The notes: a model not told the origin generated them from the letters alone. A stretch of DNA of 42,877 bases from Bacteroidales bacterium (GCA_030524805.1 JAUNFY010000020.1:1-42877), one strand, 5' to 3'. Positions 28,360 through 36,604 are shown, counted from the stretch's first letter. Made by a program: numbers and translations.

Positions 28360-29520
28360 TTATCTTCTTGTGCCGCGGCCGGTGCTCCGGCTGCCGCCAC
28401 CTCCAGTGGAGCGATGCGAACCGCCTCCGAACGAGCCGCTGCCGAATGAACCGTTGCCCGACGAGCGGTTGGTGTTATAGGTGCTTCGGTTGGTGTTTGT
28501 GGAGCGGTTGGTGTTGTAGGTGCTTCGGTTGGTAGTGCTGTTGGTACGGTGCTGGGTTGTGGAGTTGTATGTACCCGAACCCCTCTGATTTCCACTTGTG
28601 CGGTTGTTGCCCACTCCGGTGTTACGGTTGGTACCTGTGCCAGTGTTGCCTGTACCTCTATAGCGGTGGCCGTCGTTGCCGATGGTGTAGCCTGAGTTTT
28701 TGTTGGTGCTGTTGGTGTGCTGCATACCGTTTGTGGAGTTTCTGTAGTTGCTCGTGCGGTGGTTGCCTCCGATGCTCCAGTTTGAACCGGAAGAGGCATT
28801 ATTTCCACCGGGACGTCCTACAGAATGATTTCCGCCCGGACGATTGCCACCAGCCCAACCCATGCCGGGTCTTACCGGGCGGTTGCCACCGGGACTCCAT
28901 GTGGAGTTCGGTCTACCCCATCCGGGTCCCCAACCGGGACCTCCCCAAGCAGGGCCACCCCAGCTCGGACCCCAACCGGGTCCCCAACCCCCTGATGGTC
29001 CCCAACCCCATGACCAGGACGGACCCCAGCCCCACGACCACGACGGACCGTAATACCAGGGGTCGTACCAGCCTATATTCCATGCCCAGGGGTTATAGTA
29101 GCTTCTATAAAAAGGCCAACCGTAGGAATAACCCGGCAGGAAAACAGGAGTGAAGCCATTGTAGACAATCTCCACGTTGCCGTAAGAGTTGTCAAGCACT
29201 TCAGCAAGCAGGTCTTCATTGTCGAGCACAATAGTAGGATTGTAGAATTTCTGTATCTGCTGGGTGTAGACGAAGTCGTCTTCCGAACCGACACCATTAC
29301 CAATCGTGTCAACCGGGCTTGAGTAGTACTGTCCGCGGAGATTGTAGGCATCCACGTCCATGTCTCCGAAGTTCTCGATATAGTTAGGGTTCTTTTTAGT
29401 TGCCCCTACATTTTTATCAGTCTTCGGATTGAAATATATATCATCGACATAATCGTCGGCCAACACATAAGCAGGAGCCATGACTCCTAATGTCAGTGCG
29501 ATCAAGATGCTTCTTCTCAT
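28360..29520 (-). CDS. Secreted low-complexity protein, W/G/P-rich then N/S/T/R/G-rich
   Basis: I do not recognise the function. The protein (386 residues from the ATG at 29520; another ATG two codons earlier at 29526) has a signal peptide ending near VLA-DD. Residues 25-150 are ordinary and acidic to aromatic (DDIYFNPKTDK, YTQQIQKFYNPTIVLDNEDLL). From about 150 to 210 comes a repeat region of GWGPSWSWGWGP type, then a GGNRPGGN section, and to the end an N/S/T/R/G-rich tail with NTNRST repeats finishing in GTRR. The tail is very basic and likely disordered. Similar proteins occur in Bacteroidetes as hypothetical surface or periplasmic proteins. It may pair with the OmpP1-like gene after it. 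Confidence 0.78.
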   Translation of the reverse strand: MRRSILIALTLGVMAPAYVLADDYVDDIYFNPKTDKNVGATKKNPNYIENFGDMDVDAYNLRGQYYSSPVDTIGNGVGSEDDFVYTQQIQKFYNPTIVLDNEDLLAEVLDNSYGNVEIVYNGFTPVFLPGYSYGWPFYRSYYNPWAWNIGWYDPWYYGPSWSWGWGPSWSWGWGPSGGWGPGWGPSWGGPAWGGPGWGPGWGRPNSTWSPGGNRPVRPGMGWAGGNRPGGNHSVGRPGGNNASSGSNWSIGGNHRTSNYRNSTNGMQHTNSTNKNSGYTIGNDGHRYRGTGNTGTGTNRNTGVGNNRTSGNQRGSGTYNSTTQHRTNSTTNRSTYNTNRSTNTNRSTYNTNRSSGNGSFGSGSFGGGSHRSTGGGGSRSTGRGTRR

Positions 29521-29685
29521 TCTCATAATTCGTTTGTGTTAGTTTTCTGATTACTTTTTATTATTAAGACAATTAAAGCCACGATTGGTTTAAAAAAAGG
29601 CAAGCTGCCAGAAGCAATAGTAAGCAACGAGACTGCAAACCTGAAGTATTTTTAACTATTTTTCACTTTACCGAATGCCGTGGAG

Positions 29686-30495
29686 TCAGAATTTAAGGTA
29701 AAAGTCCTTGCCGAGGGTGCGGTATTCATCGGTAGGCACACCGGGTGAAATCTCAAGAGTGAGATGCCCGATAGCCGGAGCGGACGAGGCGGTTTCTCCA
29801 CCATGCCTCCACTGTAGGAGCATTCTTTTCCAAGGAGCGTTGGCATGTCCTCGCACGTAGCATTTTCTTTCGAGCTGATAACCGCACACTGCAGCGGTAG
29901 CCTCTACATCATCGGCCACTTCCAACGGCACCACCATCGCCAGCCTGCCACCATCGGACAGCAGCCGGCAGGAAAGAGACAGCAACGTATGTGGCGACAA
30001 ATCCCCCTGATGCCTTGCCACCTCCCGAGGAGTGGAGGCATTGGCGAGGCCGGAGTCAAAATAAGGAGGATTCGACACGATAAGGTCGAACTTCCCCTCG
30101 CCGACAGAACGGCTACAGAATTCGGCAGAGAAGGAATCCTGACTAATCATGATTCTTGAGCTCCAAGGTGAAGCAACTATATTCTCAACCGCTTCCTCCA
30201 CTGAATCCCGGTCGATGTCGATGCCGGTTATTTCGGCTTCTGGGGCTCTCTGTGCCATCATGAGCGCGATTACCCCGCAGCCCGTGCCGACGTCAAGTAT
30301 CCTCTTTGCATCACGCACATCAGCCCAACAGCCAACCAACACACCGTCGACCCCCACCTTCATCGCACTGCGGTGATGGCTGACGCTGAACTGCTTAAAC
30401 CGGAACTTGCCGGGTCTATGTCGGTCTTTACCGGGCATTGCTTGATCGTTTCGCATAAATCCGCCGCTTTTGCTTGCATGGGCGGGAGTTGACAT
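29686..30495 (-). CDS. trmN: tRNA1(Val) (adenine(37)-N6)-methyltransferase-like (TrmN6/YfiC)
   Basis: This SAM-dependent methyltransferase is of the YfiC/TrmN6 type, which makes m6A37 in tRNA1(Val). Visible motifs: FRFKQFSVSHHRSAMKVGVDGVLVG, SAM-binding ILDVGTGCGVIALMMAQ, IDIDRDS, and the catalytic NPPY in LIVSNPPYFDSG. Length is 269 residues from the ATG at 30495. Starts at 30456 or 30438 would remove a poorly conserved basic leader and are also possible. It lies 27 bases after the yraN stop, with a tandem 18-bp duplication in between. Confidence 0.88.
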   Translation of the reverse strand: MSTPAHASKSGGFMRNDQAMPGKDRHRPGKFRFKQFSVSHHRSAMKVGVDGVLVGCWADVRDAKRILDVGTGCGVIALMMAQRAPEAEITGIDIDRDSVEEAVENIVASPWSSRIMISQDSFSAEFCSRSVGEGKFDLIVSNPPYFDSGLANASTPREVARHQGDLSPHTLLSLSCRLLSDGGRLAMVVPLEVADDVEATAAVCGYQLERKCYVRGHANAPWKRMLLQWRHGGETASSAPAIGHLTLEISPGVPTDEYRTLGKDFYLKF

Positions 30496-30500
30496 TGAAT

Positions 30501-30536
30501 GATATTATCTCGAAAACAGATATTATCTCGAAAACA
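30501..30536. repeat. Tandem 18-bp duplication at the yraN-trmN junction
   Basis: The 18-base unit GATATTATCTCGAAAACA occurs twice without a gap (30501-30518 and 30519-30536). The copy inside yraN supplies its last codons and TAA stop; the other forms most of the leader before the trmN start. It looks like a recent slippage duplication. Confidence 0.95.
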
Positions 30537-30912
30537 GCGGAGGCAGGAAGGCATCTTCCATATAGTCGAGCTCATAATCGTCGGGAGTGCCACATACAGT
30601 AGCGACATCAAAGCGATATGTGTAGTCATGTTCCAAAGAGCGAAGATATGTGTTGGCACCTCTCACCACATTGCGTATTTTGACGGGAGTTATGGCCTCA
30701 GCCGGATCCATATTCCTGTCGGTCCGGGCCTTTACTTCCACAAAGGCTATCATGCCGTCTTTCTGCACTATGAGATCAATCTCGCTTCTTGAAGTCGGCG
30801 AACGCCAGTTGGTTTCCCTCACTGTGTATCCTTTCGATATGAGCCACTCCATTACAATGTGTTCGGCTTGACGCCCCCATTCAATGGCCTGTTGCTTGCC
30901 GTTGTCTGCCAT
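30523..30912 (-). CDS. yraN: YraN family (UPF0102) nuclease-fold protein
   Basis: The 129-residue protein has the family pattern: an N-terminal helix GRQAEHIVMEWLISKGY, ETNWRSPTSRSEIDLIVQKDGMIAFVEVKART with the PD-(D/E)xK-like residues E, D and ExK, and ITPVKIRNVVRGANTYL. YraN proteins resemble Holliday-junction resolvases and are thought to act on DNA, but their job is not settled. It starts 6 bases after the nadC stop and ends inside one copy of the 18-bp duplication, giving the C terminus LFSR. Confidence 0.93.
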   Translation of the reverse strand: MADNGKQQAIEWGRQAEHIVMEWLISKGYTVRETNWRSPTSRSEIDLIVQKDGMIAFVEVKARTDRNMDPAEAITPVKIRNVVRGANTYLRSLEHDYTYRFDVATVCGTPDDYELDYMEDAFLPPLFSR

Positions 30913-30918
30913 GAAGAA

Positions 30919-31770
30919 TCAGAAAGCCTTGAACGACATGTCAAGTCCCTTCACGCTATGGGTCAGTGCGCCGACGGAGATGAAGTCCACACCGGTCTCA
31001 CCATAGGCACGCAGAGCGTCGAAAGTGATACCGCCGGAGGATTCAGTTTCCACCCGGCCGTCGACGAGAGCCACAGCTTCCTTAGTGGCTTCGGGGGTGA
31101 AGTTGTCGAACATGATACGGTCGATTCCACCAATCTCGAGAGTGCGACGGATATCGTCGAGCGAGCGGCATTCAACCTCTATTTTCAGGGCGTCCTTACC
31201 ATTTGCCTTGCAATATTCCTTGGCTCTCTTCACAGCGTTTTCCAGACCTCCTGCAAAATCCTCGTGATTGTCTTTGATAAGAATCATGTCGAAGAGGCCC
31301 ATGCGATGATTCATTCCTCCACCGATCTTGACAGCTTCCTTTTCGAGAATCCTCATGCCGGGAGTAGTTTTGCGTGTATCGAGCACTTTGGTGTGCAGTC
31401 CTTTGAGCTGATCCTGATATTTACGGGTCATGGTGGCCACGCCGCTCATGCGCTGCATCACATTGAGCATGGTGCGCTCCGCCACGAGGAGACTTCTCAC
31501 AGAACCTTCAGCCGTGAATGCCACATCGCCGGGATTTACTTCAGCTCCATCGCTGATAAATACGTTGATCTTGATCTCAGGATCGACCTTGTGGAGAATC
31601 TTTTCTGCAATCTCCACGCCAGCAAGTATTCCTTTTTCCTTGATGAGCAGACGCGAGCGTCCCATTGCTTCGGCAGGGATGGTGGAGAGAGTGGTATGGT
31701 CACCGTCGCCTATGTCTTCCGCAAAAGCGAGATCGAGAAGGGCGTCGATTAATTCTTCTTTAGTTTTCAT
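30919..31770 (-). CDS. nadC: Quinolinate phosphoribosyltransferase (carboxylating) NadC
   Basis: NadC turns quinolinate and PRPP into nicotinate mononucleotide and CO2, the joining step of de novo NAD synthesis. The 283-residue protein has the N-terminal AEDIGDGDHTTLS, the RTMLNVMQRMSGVATMT helix, the active-site DTRKTTPGMRILEKEAVKIGGGMNHR, and the ESSGGI phosphate loop near residue 245. nadA and nadB are not in the window. It leads the nadC-yraN-trmN unit and has a full-match promoter at 31839-31870. Confidence 0.97.
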   Translation of the reverse strand: MKTKEELIDALLDLAFAEDIGDGDHTTLSTIPAEAMGRSRLLIKEKGILAGVEIAEKILHKVDPEIKINVFISDGAEVNPGDVAFTAEGSVRSLLVAERTMLNVMQRMSGVATMTRKYQDQLKGLHTKVLDTRKTTPGMRILEKEAVKIGGGMNHRMGLFDMILIKDNHEDFAGGLENAVKRAKEYCKANGKDALKIEVECRSLDDIRRTLEIGGIDRIMFDNFTPEATKEAVALVDGRVETESSGGITFDALRAYGETGVDFISVGALTHSVKGLDMSFKAF

Positions 31771-31787
31771 AATTCAAAAATCTTTCT

Positions 31788-31795
31788 TATTTTTG
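31788..31795 (+). promoter_or_regulatory. Possible -7 element for rlmH
   Basis: TATTTTTG matches TAnnTTTG. The -33 position, 19 bases upstream, reads TTTC, so the match is weaker than others here. It would give a leader of about 77 bases to the rlmH ATG at 31877 and would overlap the nadC leader on the other strand. Confidence 0.45.
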
Positions 31796-31838
31796 CATTA
31801 AATTCATGAGGTGCGGCTCATACGGCCGCATTCAATGG

Positions 31839-31870
31839 CAAAGATAATAAAAATTTTTCAATCAGTCAAA
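31839..31870 (-). promoter_or_regulatory. Bacteroidetes promoter for nadC
   Basis: On the minus strand: TTTG (31867-31870), 20 bases, TATCTTTG (31839-31846), a full consensus match. The nadC ATG lies about 65 bases downstream of the expected transcript start. The promoter lies between the -7-like element of rlmH and the rlmH start, so the two transcripts overlap divergently. Confidence 0.85.
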
Positions 31871-31876
31871 TTAGAG

Positions 31877-32350
31877 ATGGAAATAACGTTGCTGACAATA
31901 GGAAAGACCTCAACCGCATATATACAGACAGGCATCGACGAATACTGCAAGCGGCTGAAACGCTACATACAGTTTTCGATAAAATGCCTGCCTGACGTAA
32001 GGAATGCGCGAAGCCTGAGCGAGCAACAGCAGAAGGAAGCTGAAGGCAACCAGATACTTGGCGAAGTCGGACCTTCCGACCGCGTGGTGCTTCTCGACGA
32101 ACGCGGAGACATGCCTACCTCAAGAGGCTTCGCAGAGTTTATACAGAAAGGGATGCTGAGCGGCAGAAAGCGTCTGGTGTTTGTAGTAGGCGGACCCTAC
32201 GGATTCTCGCAGGAGGTGTATGCGCGAGCCGACTCAAAGATCTCGTTCTCGCGCATGACATTCAGTCATGAGATGATACGCCTGTTTTTCACGGAGCAGG
32301 TCTACCGCGCCATGACAATTCTGAAAGGGGAACCATACCACCACGACTGA
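31877..32350 (+). CDS. rlmH: 23S rRNA (pseudouridine1915-N3)-methyltransferase RlmH
   Basis: RlmH methylates pseudouridine 1915 in helix 69 of 23S rRNA on assembled ribosomes. From the ATG at 31877 the protein has 157 residues, close to the usual 155. It shows the SPOUT knot: VVLLDERGDMPTSRGFAEFI, LVFVVGGPYGFS, and the C-terminal FTEQVYRAMTILKGEPYHHD. An in-frame ATG at 31811 would add 22 residues absent from the family, and lies close to the opposing nadC promoter, so it is not used. It ends four bases before a 15-bp tandem-repeat array. Confidence 0.97.
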   Translation: MEITLLTIGKTSTAYIQTGIDEYCKRLKRYIQFSIKCLPDVRNARSLSEQQQKEAEGNQILGEVGPSDRVVLLDERGDMPTSRGFAEFIQKGMLSGRKRLVFVVGGPYGFSQEVYARADSKISFSRMTFSHEMIRLFFTEQVYRAMTILKGEPYHHD

Positions 32351-32353
32351 CAG

Positions 32354-32443
32354 GTCGGCATGCGACAAGCCTGCATGCGCGGCGTCTGCTTTCGATGTGT
32401 CAGTTTGCAATGAGTCAGCTTGCGACGAGTCCGTTTGCGGAGC
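32354..32443. repeat. Six degenerate 15-bp tandem repeats filling the rlmH intergenic gap
   Basis: Six units of exactly 15 bases start at 32354, 32369, 32384, 32399, 32414 and 32429. They are related to GTCNGCTTGCGANGA; the last three are closest (GTCAGTTTGCAATGA, GTCAGCTTGCGACGA, GTCCGTTTGCGGAGC). The array begins 4 bases after the rlmH stop and ends 1 base before the stop of the converging gene. One plus-strand frame reads pentapeptides SACDK, PACAA, SAFDV, SVCNE, SACDE, SVCGA, but no start or ribosome site supports translation. Confidence 0.8.
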
Positions 32444-32444
32444 A

Positions 32445-32873
32445 TCACAACAGTTCAGGATGCTGACGCAAGAATATTTCCACGCCTTCCTTTATGAGGT
32501 CGGGGCATTTTCTCACAGGTTCCTTTGTCTTCAGATCCTTACAAAGAAATCTGCCATCGTTGATTTCCTTGAAGCGGTCGAGCAGTGTTCTTGTGCGTTT
32601 CATCGCATCAATCTTTTCAATAGGCTCCTCACCCTTCGTGAGCATTCCCTCGGCCACACCCAGAATCGACATTGCTCCGCACATCAGTCCGCTTCCGCCG
32701 AAGCCGGTGCCATAAGCAGCCGAAATGCGCGCGGCCTGTTTTTCATCAAGACCGAGATATCCGGAAAGAGCCATAAGCACACATTGCGAACAGCTGTAAC
32801 CTTTGCCACGTAAAGACACTGCATATTCCTGACTCTTAGCAATTGCCTGATTCATTTCCTTATCTTCATTCAT
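32445..32873 (-). CDS. C_GCAxxG_C_C family (putative redox) protein
   Basis: The 142-residue protein fits the C_GCAxxG_C_C family: CSQCV near residue 28, a glycine-rich GTGFGGSGLMCGAMSILGVAEGM with the central cysteine, then separate cysteines in RFLCKDL and RKCPDLI. These small cysteine proteins are thought to be redox-active or to bind a metal or cluster; no reaction is established. It has its own promoter (32909-32940), stands alone on its strand, and converges on rlmH. Confidence 0.88.
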   Translation of the reverse strand: MNEDKEMNQAIAKSQEYAVSLRGKGYSCSQCVLMALSGYLGLDEKQAARISAAYGTGFGGSGLMCGAMSILGVAEGMLTKGEEPIEKIDAMKRTRTLLDRFKEINDGRFLCKDLKTKEPVRKCPDLIKEGVEIFLRQHPELL

Positions 32874-32908
32874 GATTCATTATGATTTTAAATTTGTAAA
32901 ATATATTG

Positions 32909-32940
32909 CAAATTTAACATCTTTTTTCCATATTTGCAAA
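32909..32940 (-). promoter_or_regulatory. Bacteroidetes promoter for the C_GCAxxG_C_C gene
   Basis: On the minus strand: TTTG (32937-32940), 20 bases, TAAATTTG (32909-32916), a full match. The ATG at 32873 follows about 30 bases after the predicted transcript start. Confidence 0.8.
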
Positions 32941-32982
32941 TTTAATCATCTAATACATGTTCATTATATGTCAACGATGGCA

Positions 32983-32990
32983 TAAGTTTG
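32983..32990 (+). promoter_or_regulatory. Probable -7 element for kup
   Basis: TAAGTTTG is a full -7 match, 57 bases before the kup ATG. The expected -33 site is poor (GTTC at a 20-base spacing), so strength is uncertain or an activator may be needed. Confidence 0.5.
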
Positions 32991-33047
32991 GATGAACCTT
33001 AGCGTCGGGACGTACGTTTTGAATGATGATATTAAAAACAGACGCAA

Positions 33048-35006
33048 ATGACGCAGACAACAAATAAATCGCCCCACATGCTGTCGGCAGCCGGAATCCT
33101 CGTGGCTATCGGCATAGTATTCGGCGACATCGGCACCTCCCCCTTATATGTGATGAAAGCGATAGCGGGTATAAATCCCGACTATGATGCCGACTACATA
33201 ACAGGAGCGATATCGTGCGTGATATGGACACTGACCATACAGACCACTGTGAAATATGTGATGATAGCGCTCCGCGCCGACAACAAAGGCGAAGGAGGCA
33301 TTCTGGCATTATATTCGTTGCTGCGCAAGCATTCGAAGAAATGGCTATACATAGTGGCGGCTCTTGGCGCCGCGGCACTGATTGCCGACGGCATGCTGAC
33401 TCCGGCAATCACAGTATCGTCGGCAGTGGAAGGAATACGCATCATCGCGCCTCATATTCCGGTACTCCCCATAGTGGTGGCCATAATCCTGCTTATCTTC
33501 ATGCTTCAGCAGATGGGCACCCACAAGATAGGGCGCATTTTCGGACCTGTAATGCTGCTGTGGTTCTTTACGCTCGGCACACTGGGAACACTCTCGCTCA
33601 TCAAATGCCCGGCAATACTGCATGCCTTCAATCCTTGGTATGCAATAAAACTCCTGATCAGTTCCCCCTCCTGGTTTCTTATCATCGGAGCGGTATTCCT
33701 GTGTGTGACGGGAGCGGAGGCATTGTATTCCGACTTAGGGCACTGCGGCCGACGCAACATAACCTACGGATGGATATTTGTCAAGACCATGCTCATACTG
33801 AATTATCTCGGGCAGGGAGCGTATCTCATCAGCGGACATCGCGATGTGGCGGTAAATCCGTTTTATGCCATCGTCGACGAAAGATATGTGGGAGCAATGA
33901 TAGTGTTGTCGACCATAGCCGCCATCATCGCGAGCCAGGCTCTTCTGAGCGGTGCTTTCACGATATTCTCGCAGTCTGTGAGCCTTAACCTTTGGCCATC
34001 GCTGAGAATCAAATATCCTACAATCGAACGCGGACAACTTTATATCCCGTCGGTCAACTGGTGCCTGATGGCAGGATGCCTCGCTACCCTCTTTATCTTC
34101 AGGGATTCCTCTCACATAGAGGCTGCCTACGGACTATCGATCACCATCGCGATGCTCATGACCACAATACTTCTCGCATTATGGCTTCATCTGAAAGGAT
34201 TGGGGAAGATATGGTGCATTGCCATAACCGGATTTTTCACAGTGCTCGAACTGCTGTTTTTCGTGGCGAACCTGACTAAATTTGCACATGGCGGCTGGTA
34301 CAGCCTGTTTGTGGCTCTGGTAGTCGGGGCCATAATGATCATCTGGTATCGTTCGTGTGCGCTGCGTACATCCTATATTGAATATTATCCACTGAAGGAG
34401 AAAACACCGATCATACGCGACATGATCGGCGACAGGCAGATACCGCTTTTCGCATCCAACATCATCTACCTCAGCCGCTCGTCGGACCCCGACATGATAG
34501 AGTCGAAACTGTTGTATTCAATCATCAACAAACAGCCGAAACGTGCCGACCATTATTGGCTGCTCCATATTGAATATTCCGATGCCCCCGACACACTTGA
34601 ATATGAAGTGAGGACAATACTCGACCGGCACATTTTTGCTGTCACCTTCCATGTGGGATACAGGGTGAATCCACAGATAAATGTATTTTTGCGTCAGGTG
34701 GTAGAAGATCTTGTGGCGGCGGGTAAACTCGACCTCACGAGCAGTTATCCATCGCTAAGGGCACATCACATAGCGGGCGACTTCCGGTTTGTGATACTGC
34801 GGAGGATATTTTCAGCCTCGAGCAGCTGCCGCCCGAGTGAACGCTTCCTTTTGAAGATGCACGACAAGTTGCGCTGGCTCTGCATCTCGGAGCGGGACAA
34901 ATATGGACTTGACACGAGCACCGTCACACTGGAGACCGTGCCGTTGATCCTGACCACCACCCCGTCCCAGCAGATCACACGACGCGAGCCGGAGGCAGAC
35001 TCCTGA
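33048..35006 (+). CDS. kup: KUP family potassium uptake protein
   Basis: Kup is a proton-coupled K+ importer of the inner membrane. The 652-residue protein has the signature start SAAGILVAIGIVFGDIGTSPLYVMKA, NKGEGGILALYSLLRK, the FGPVMLLWF and GAEALYSDLGHCGRRNI motifs, twelve predicted membrane helices up to about residue 450, and a cytoplasmic C-terminal domain of about 200 residues ending in a charged tail. It stands alone on the plus strand before crcB. No riboswitch was recognised in its leader. Confidence 0.96.
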   Translation: MTQTTNKSPHMLSAAGILVAIGIVFGDIGTSPLYVMKAIAGINPDYDADYITGAISCVIWTLTIQTTVKYVMIALRADNKGEGGILALYSLLRKHSKKWLYIVAALGAAALIADGMLTPAITVSSAVEGIRIIAPHIPVLPIVVAIILLIFMLQQMGTHKIGRIFGPVMLLWFFTLGTLGTLSLIKCPAILHAFNPWYAIKLLISSPSWFLIIGAVFLCVTGAEALYSDLGHCGRRNITYGWIFVKTMLILNYLGQGAYLISGHRDVAVNPFYAIVDERYVGAMIVLSTIAAIIASQALLSGAFTIFSQSVSLNLWPSLRIKYPTIERGQLYIPSVNWCLMAGCLATLFIFRDSSHIEAAYGLSITIAMLMTTILLALWLHLKGLGKIWCIAITGFFTVLELLFFVANLTKFAHGGWYSLFVALVVGAIMIIWYRSCALRTSYIEYYPLKEKTPIIRDMIGDRQIPLFASNIIYLSRSSDPDMIESKLLYSIINKQPKRADHYWLLHIEYSDAPDTLEYEVRTILDRHIFAVTFHVGYRVNPQINVFLRQVVEDLVAAGKLDLTSSYPSLRAHHIAGDFRFVILRRIFSASSSCRPSERFLLKMHDKLRWLCISERDKYGLDTSTVTLETVPLILTTTPSQQITRREPEADS

Positions 35007-35026
35007 AGAGCGGAATGATGATTTTA

Positions 35027-35058
35027 TTTGAGTCTTAAGAAAGAATTCATTAATTTTG
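35027..35058 (+). promoter_or_regulatory. Bacteroidetes promoter for crcB
   Basis: TTTG (35027-35030), 20-base spacer, TAATTTTG (35051-35058), a full match 58 bases before the crcB ATG. It begins 21 bases after the kup stop, so crcB need not depend on kup transcription. Confidence 0.85.
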
Positions 35059-35116
35059 CATTCGCTTAAATTCAATCATCGGAGTTGTAGATACAACTTC
35101 ATCTGCATCAGGAATC

Positions 35117-35488
35117 ATGATAAAGGCTTATCTTGCAATATTCATCGGAGGAGGATTGGGAAGCGTGATGCGCTATGGCATCCAGATGCTGCTCCACGAA
35201 AGAATCGTCGCCTACGACTTTCCCTGGGCCACATTCGGAGTAAACATAGCAGGAAGTTTTCTGATAGGGCTCTTCTATGCCCTTTCCGACCGGATAAACA
35301 TTTCGGCAGAAGTAAGGCTTTTGCTCACCGCCGGACTATGCGGAGGATTCACCACTTTCTCCACCTTCAGCAACGACTGCATGCTCATGCTCCGTCAGGG
35401 CGAATGGGGTATGGCCCTGACCTACGTATCGCTCAGCGTGGTGCTTGGGATATGCGCTTGCTTCGCGGGCGCATCAGCAGACCGTTGA
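35117..35488 (+). CDS. crcB: Fluoride efflux channel CrcB (Fluc)
   Basis: CrcB proteins form dual-topology dimers that let fluoride out of the cell. The 123-residue protein has four membrane helices and the family motifs GGGLGSVMRYGIQ, GVNIAGSFLIGLFYA and GLCGGFTTFSTFSND. The length and motifs are complete. No fluoride-riboswitch pattern was found in its 58-base leader, unlike many crcB genes. It converges on lrgB with only 12 bases between stops. Confidence 0.96.
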   Translation: MIKAYLAIFIGGGLGSVMRYGIQMLLHERIVAYDFPWATFGVNIAGSFLIGLFYALSDRINISAEVRLLLTAGLCGGFTTFSTFSNDCMLMLRQGEWGMALTYVSLSVVLGICACFAGASADR

Positions 35489-35500
35489 CAGCATAGAAAT

Positions 35501-36192
35501 TCAAATGCCGATAAGGTCGAGAATGAAGGGAGTGAGCAGTGCCGTCAGCAGACCATTTATGGTGAGGCCGAGCGATGAGAATGCTCCATAGCGCTCCCCT
35601 CTCTCCATAGCCGCGGATGTGCCAACGGCATGAGCCGCCGTGCCTATCGACAGACCTTGCGCAATAGGACTTTTGATGCGGCTCATTTTCACTATCTGAA
35701 ATCCTGCCATGCCCCCGAAGATGCCGGTGCATACCCTACGGCGGCTGTGAGCGAGGGCAGCCCACCGACAGCTCCGGATATCTCCATAGCTATGGGAGTG
35801 GTGACCGCTTTCGGGGCAAGTGACATTATCACTTCGTGGGATGCTCCCAAGAATTTAGCCATCAACACCACCGACACGATACCTGCCACGCACCCGGCCA
35901 TTTCGGAGATGAGCAGGGGAAGTATCTGTTTGCGGATTGCCGACAACTGTTTATAGAGAGGCAGTCCGAGTGCCACTACAGCCGGTTTCAGCCAGAATTC
36001 TATGAATTTGCCACCCTCCTTGTATGTGTCGTATTCTATTCCGGCCGAGCGCAGGAATACAATAAGCACAATCATCGACACGAGTATCGGATTGAGAAGT
36101 TTAAGCCCCAGCTTTCGCTGAAGCAGTTGCGCGCCGATGAACGACACAAACGTGATGGCTATAAGGAAAACTTCGTTGTTGAAAAAGTCCAT
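35501..36192 (-). pseudogene. lrgB: LrgB family protein, interrupted by a one-base frameshift
   Basis: LrgB/CidB proteins are membrane proteins paired with LrgA/CidA and linked to murein hydrolase control or to pyruvate/glycolate export. The first frame (36192 to 35692) carries LLNPILVSMIVLIVF, LISEMAGCVAGIVSV and SLAPKAVTTPIAMEISGAVGGLPSLTAAV; the rest (AGFQIVKMSRIKSPIAQG, GTAAHAVGTSAAMERGERYGAFSSLGLTING) continues in another frame to 35501. The break is near 35734-35736, where GTA-GGG-TAT needs one more base to read VVVCTGIFGG. Together the halves make a complete LrgB of about 230 residues. Either a recent mutation or a sequencing/assembly error; a classic slippery site is not visible. The partner lrgA ends 6 bases before its start. 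Confidence 0.88.
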
Positions 36193-36198
36193 GAAAGT

Positions 36199-36585
36199 CT
36201 AAATTTCGCGCTGCGTGCGCCTCGCTGTGTTTTTACCATATTTACCGGCCACGATATTCCTCACATATCTGTGGGTCCATCCTGTGACTGCAATAATCAC
36301 TATAGTGCTACCTACCGACGCCCCGATGATGGGCAGCCATTGGTCGGCTATGATACCGAGGCAATTCATCAGACCCACGCCGGCCGGCACGAAGAAGAAG
36401 CCAAGGTTGTGGACAAGAAAATCAGCCACCTTCTCTACCTGACACACCTTTACGATGCCGGCTTTGAGCGATGCCGCGAGCAGCAACATGCCGATTATGC
36501 TCGACGGAACCGGAATTCCCGTGAGCCACACTACAAGTTCGCCTACCGCAAGGCAAGCAAACAGAATACCAAATTGCAGAATCAT
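36199..36585 (-). CDS. lrgA: LrgA/CidA family membrane protein
   Basis: The 128-residue protein has four membrane helices and the LrgA/CidA pattern: LACLAVGELVVWLTGIPVPSSIIGMLLL split over 10-36, VADFLVHNLGFFFVPAGVGLMN, and a basic tail. LrgA/CidA were described as holin-like; more recent work links the pair to transport of small organic acids. It is complete and stands 6 bases before lrgB. A -7-like TAATTTTG on the minus strand at 36649-36656 could start its transcript, which would then carry the stem-loop at 36605-36630. Confidence 0.93.
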   Translation of the reverse strand: MILQFGILFACLAVGELVVWLTGIPVPSSIIGMLLLAASLKAGIVKVCQVEKVADFLVHNLGFFFVPAGVGLMNCLGIIADQWLPIIGASVGSTIVIIAVTGWTHRYVRNIVAGKYGKNTARRTQREI

Positions 36586-36604
36586 GTCAATTTACCTGAA
36601 TACA

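Noticed and set aside
35007-35116. Fluoride riboswitch before crcB
   Set aside because: The expected GGNGATGG and pseudoknot segments are not present; a normal promoter and a short leader explain the gap.
35730-35740. Programmed frameshift in lrgB
   Set aside because: No slippery heptamer, stimulatory stem or Shine-Dalgarno-like site is visible; mutation or sequence error is simpler.
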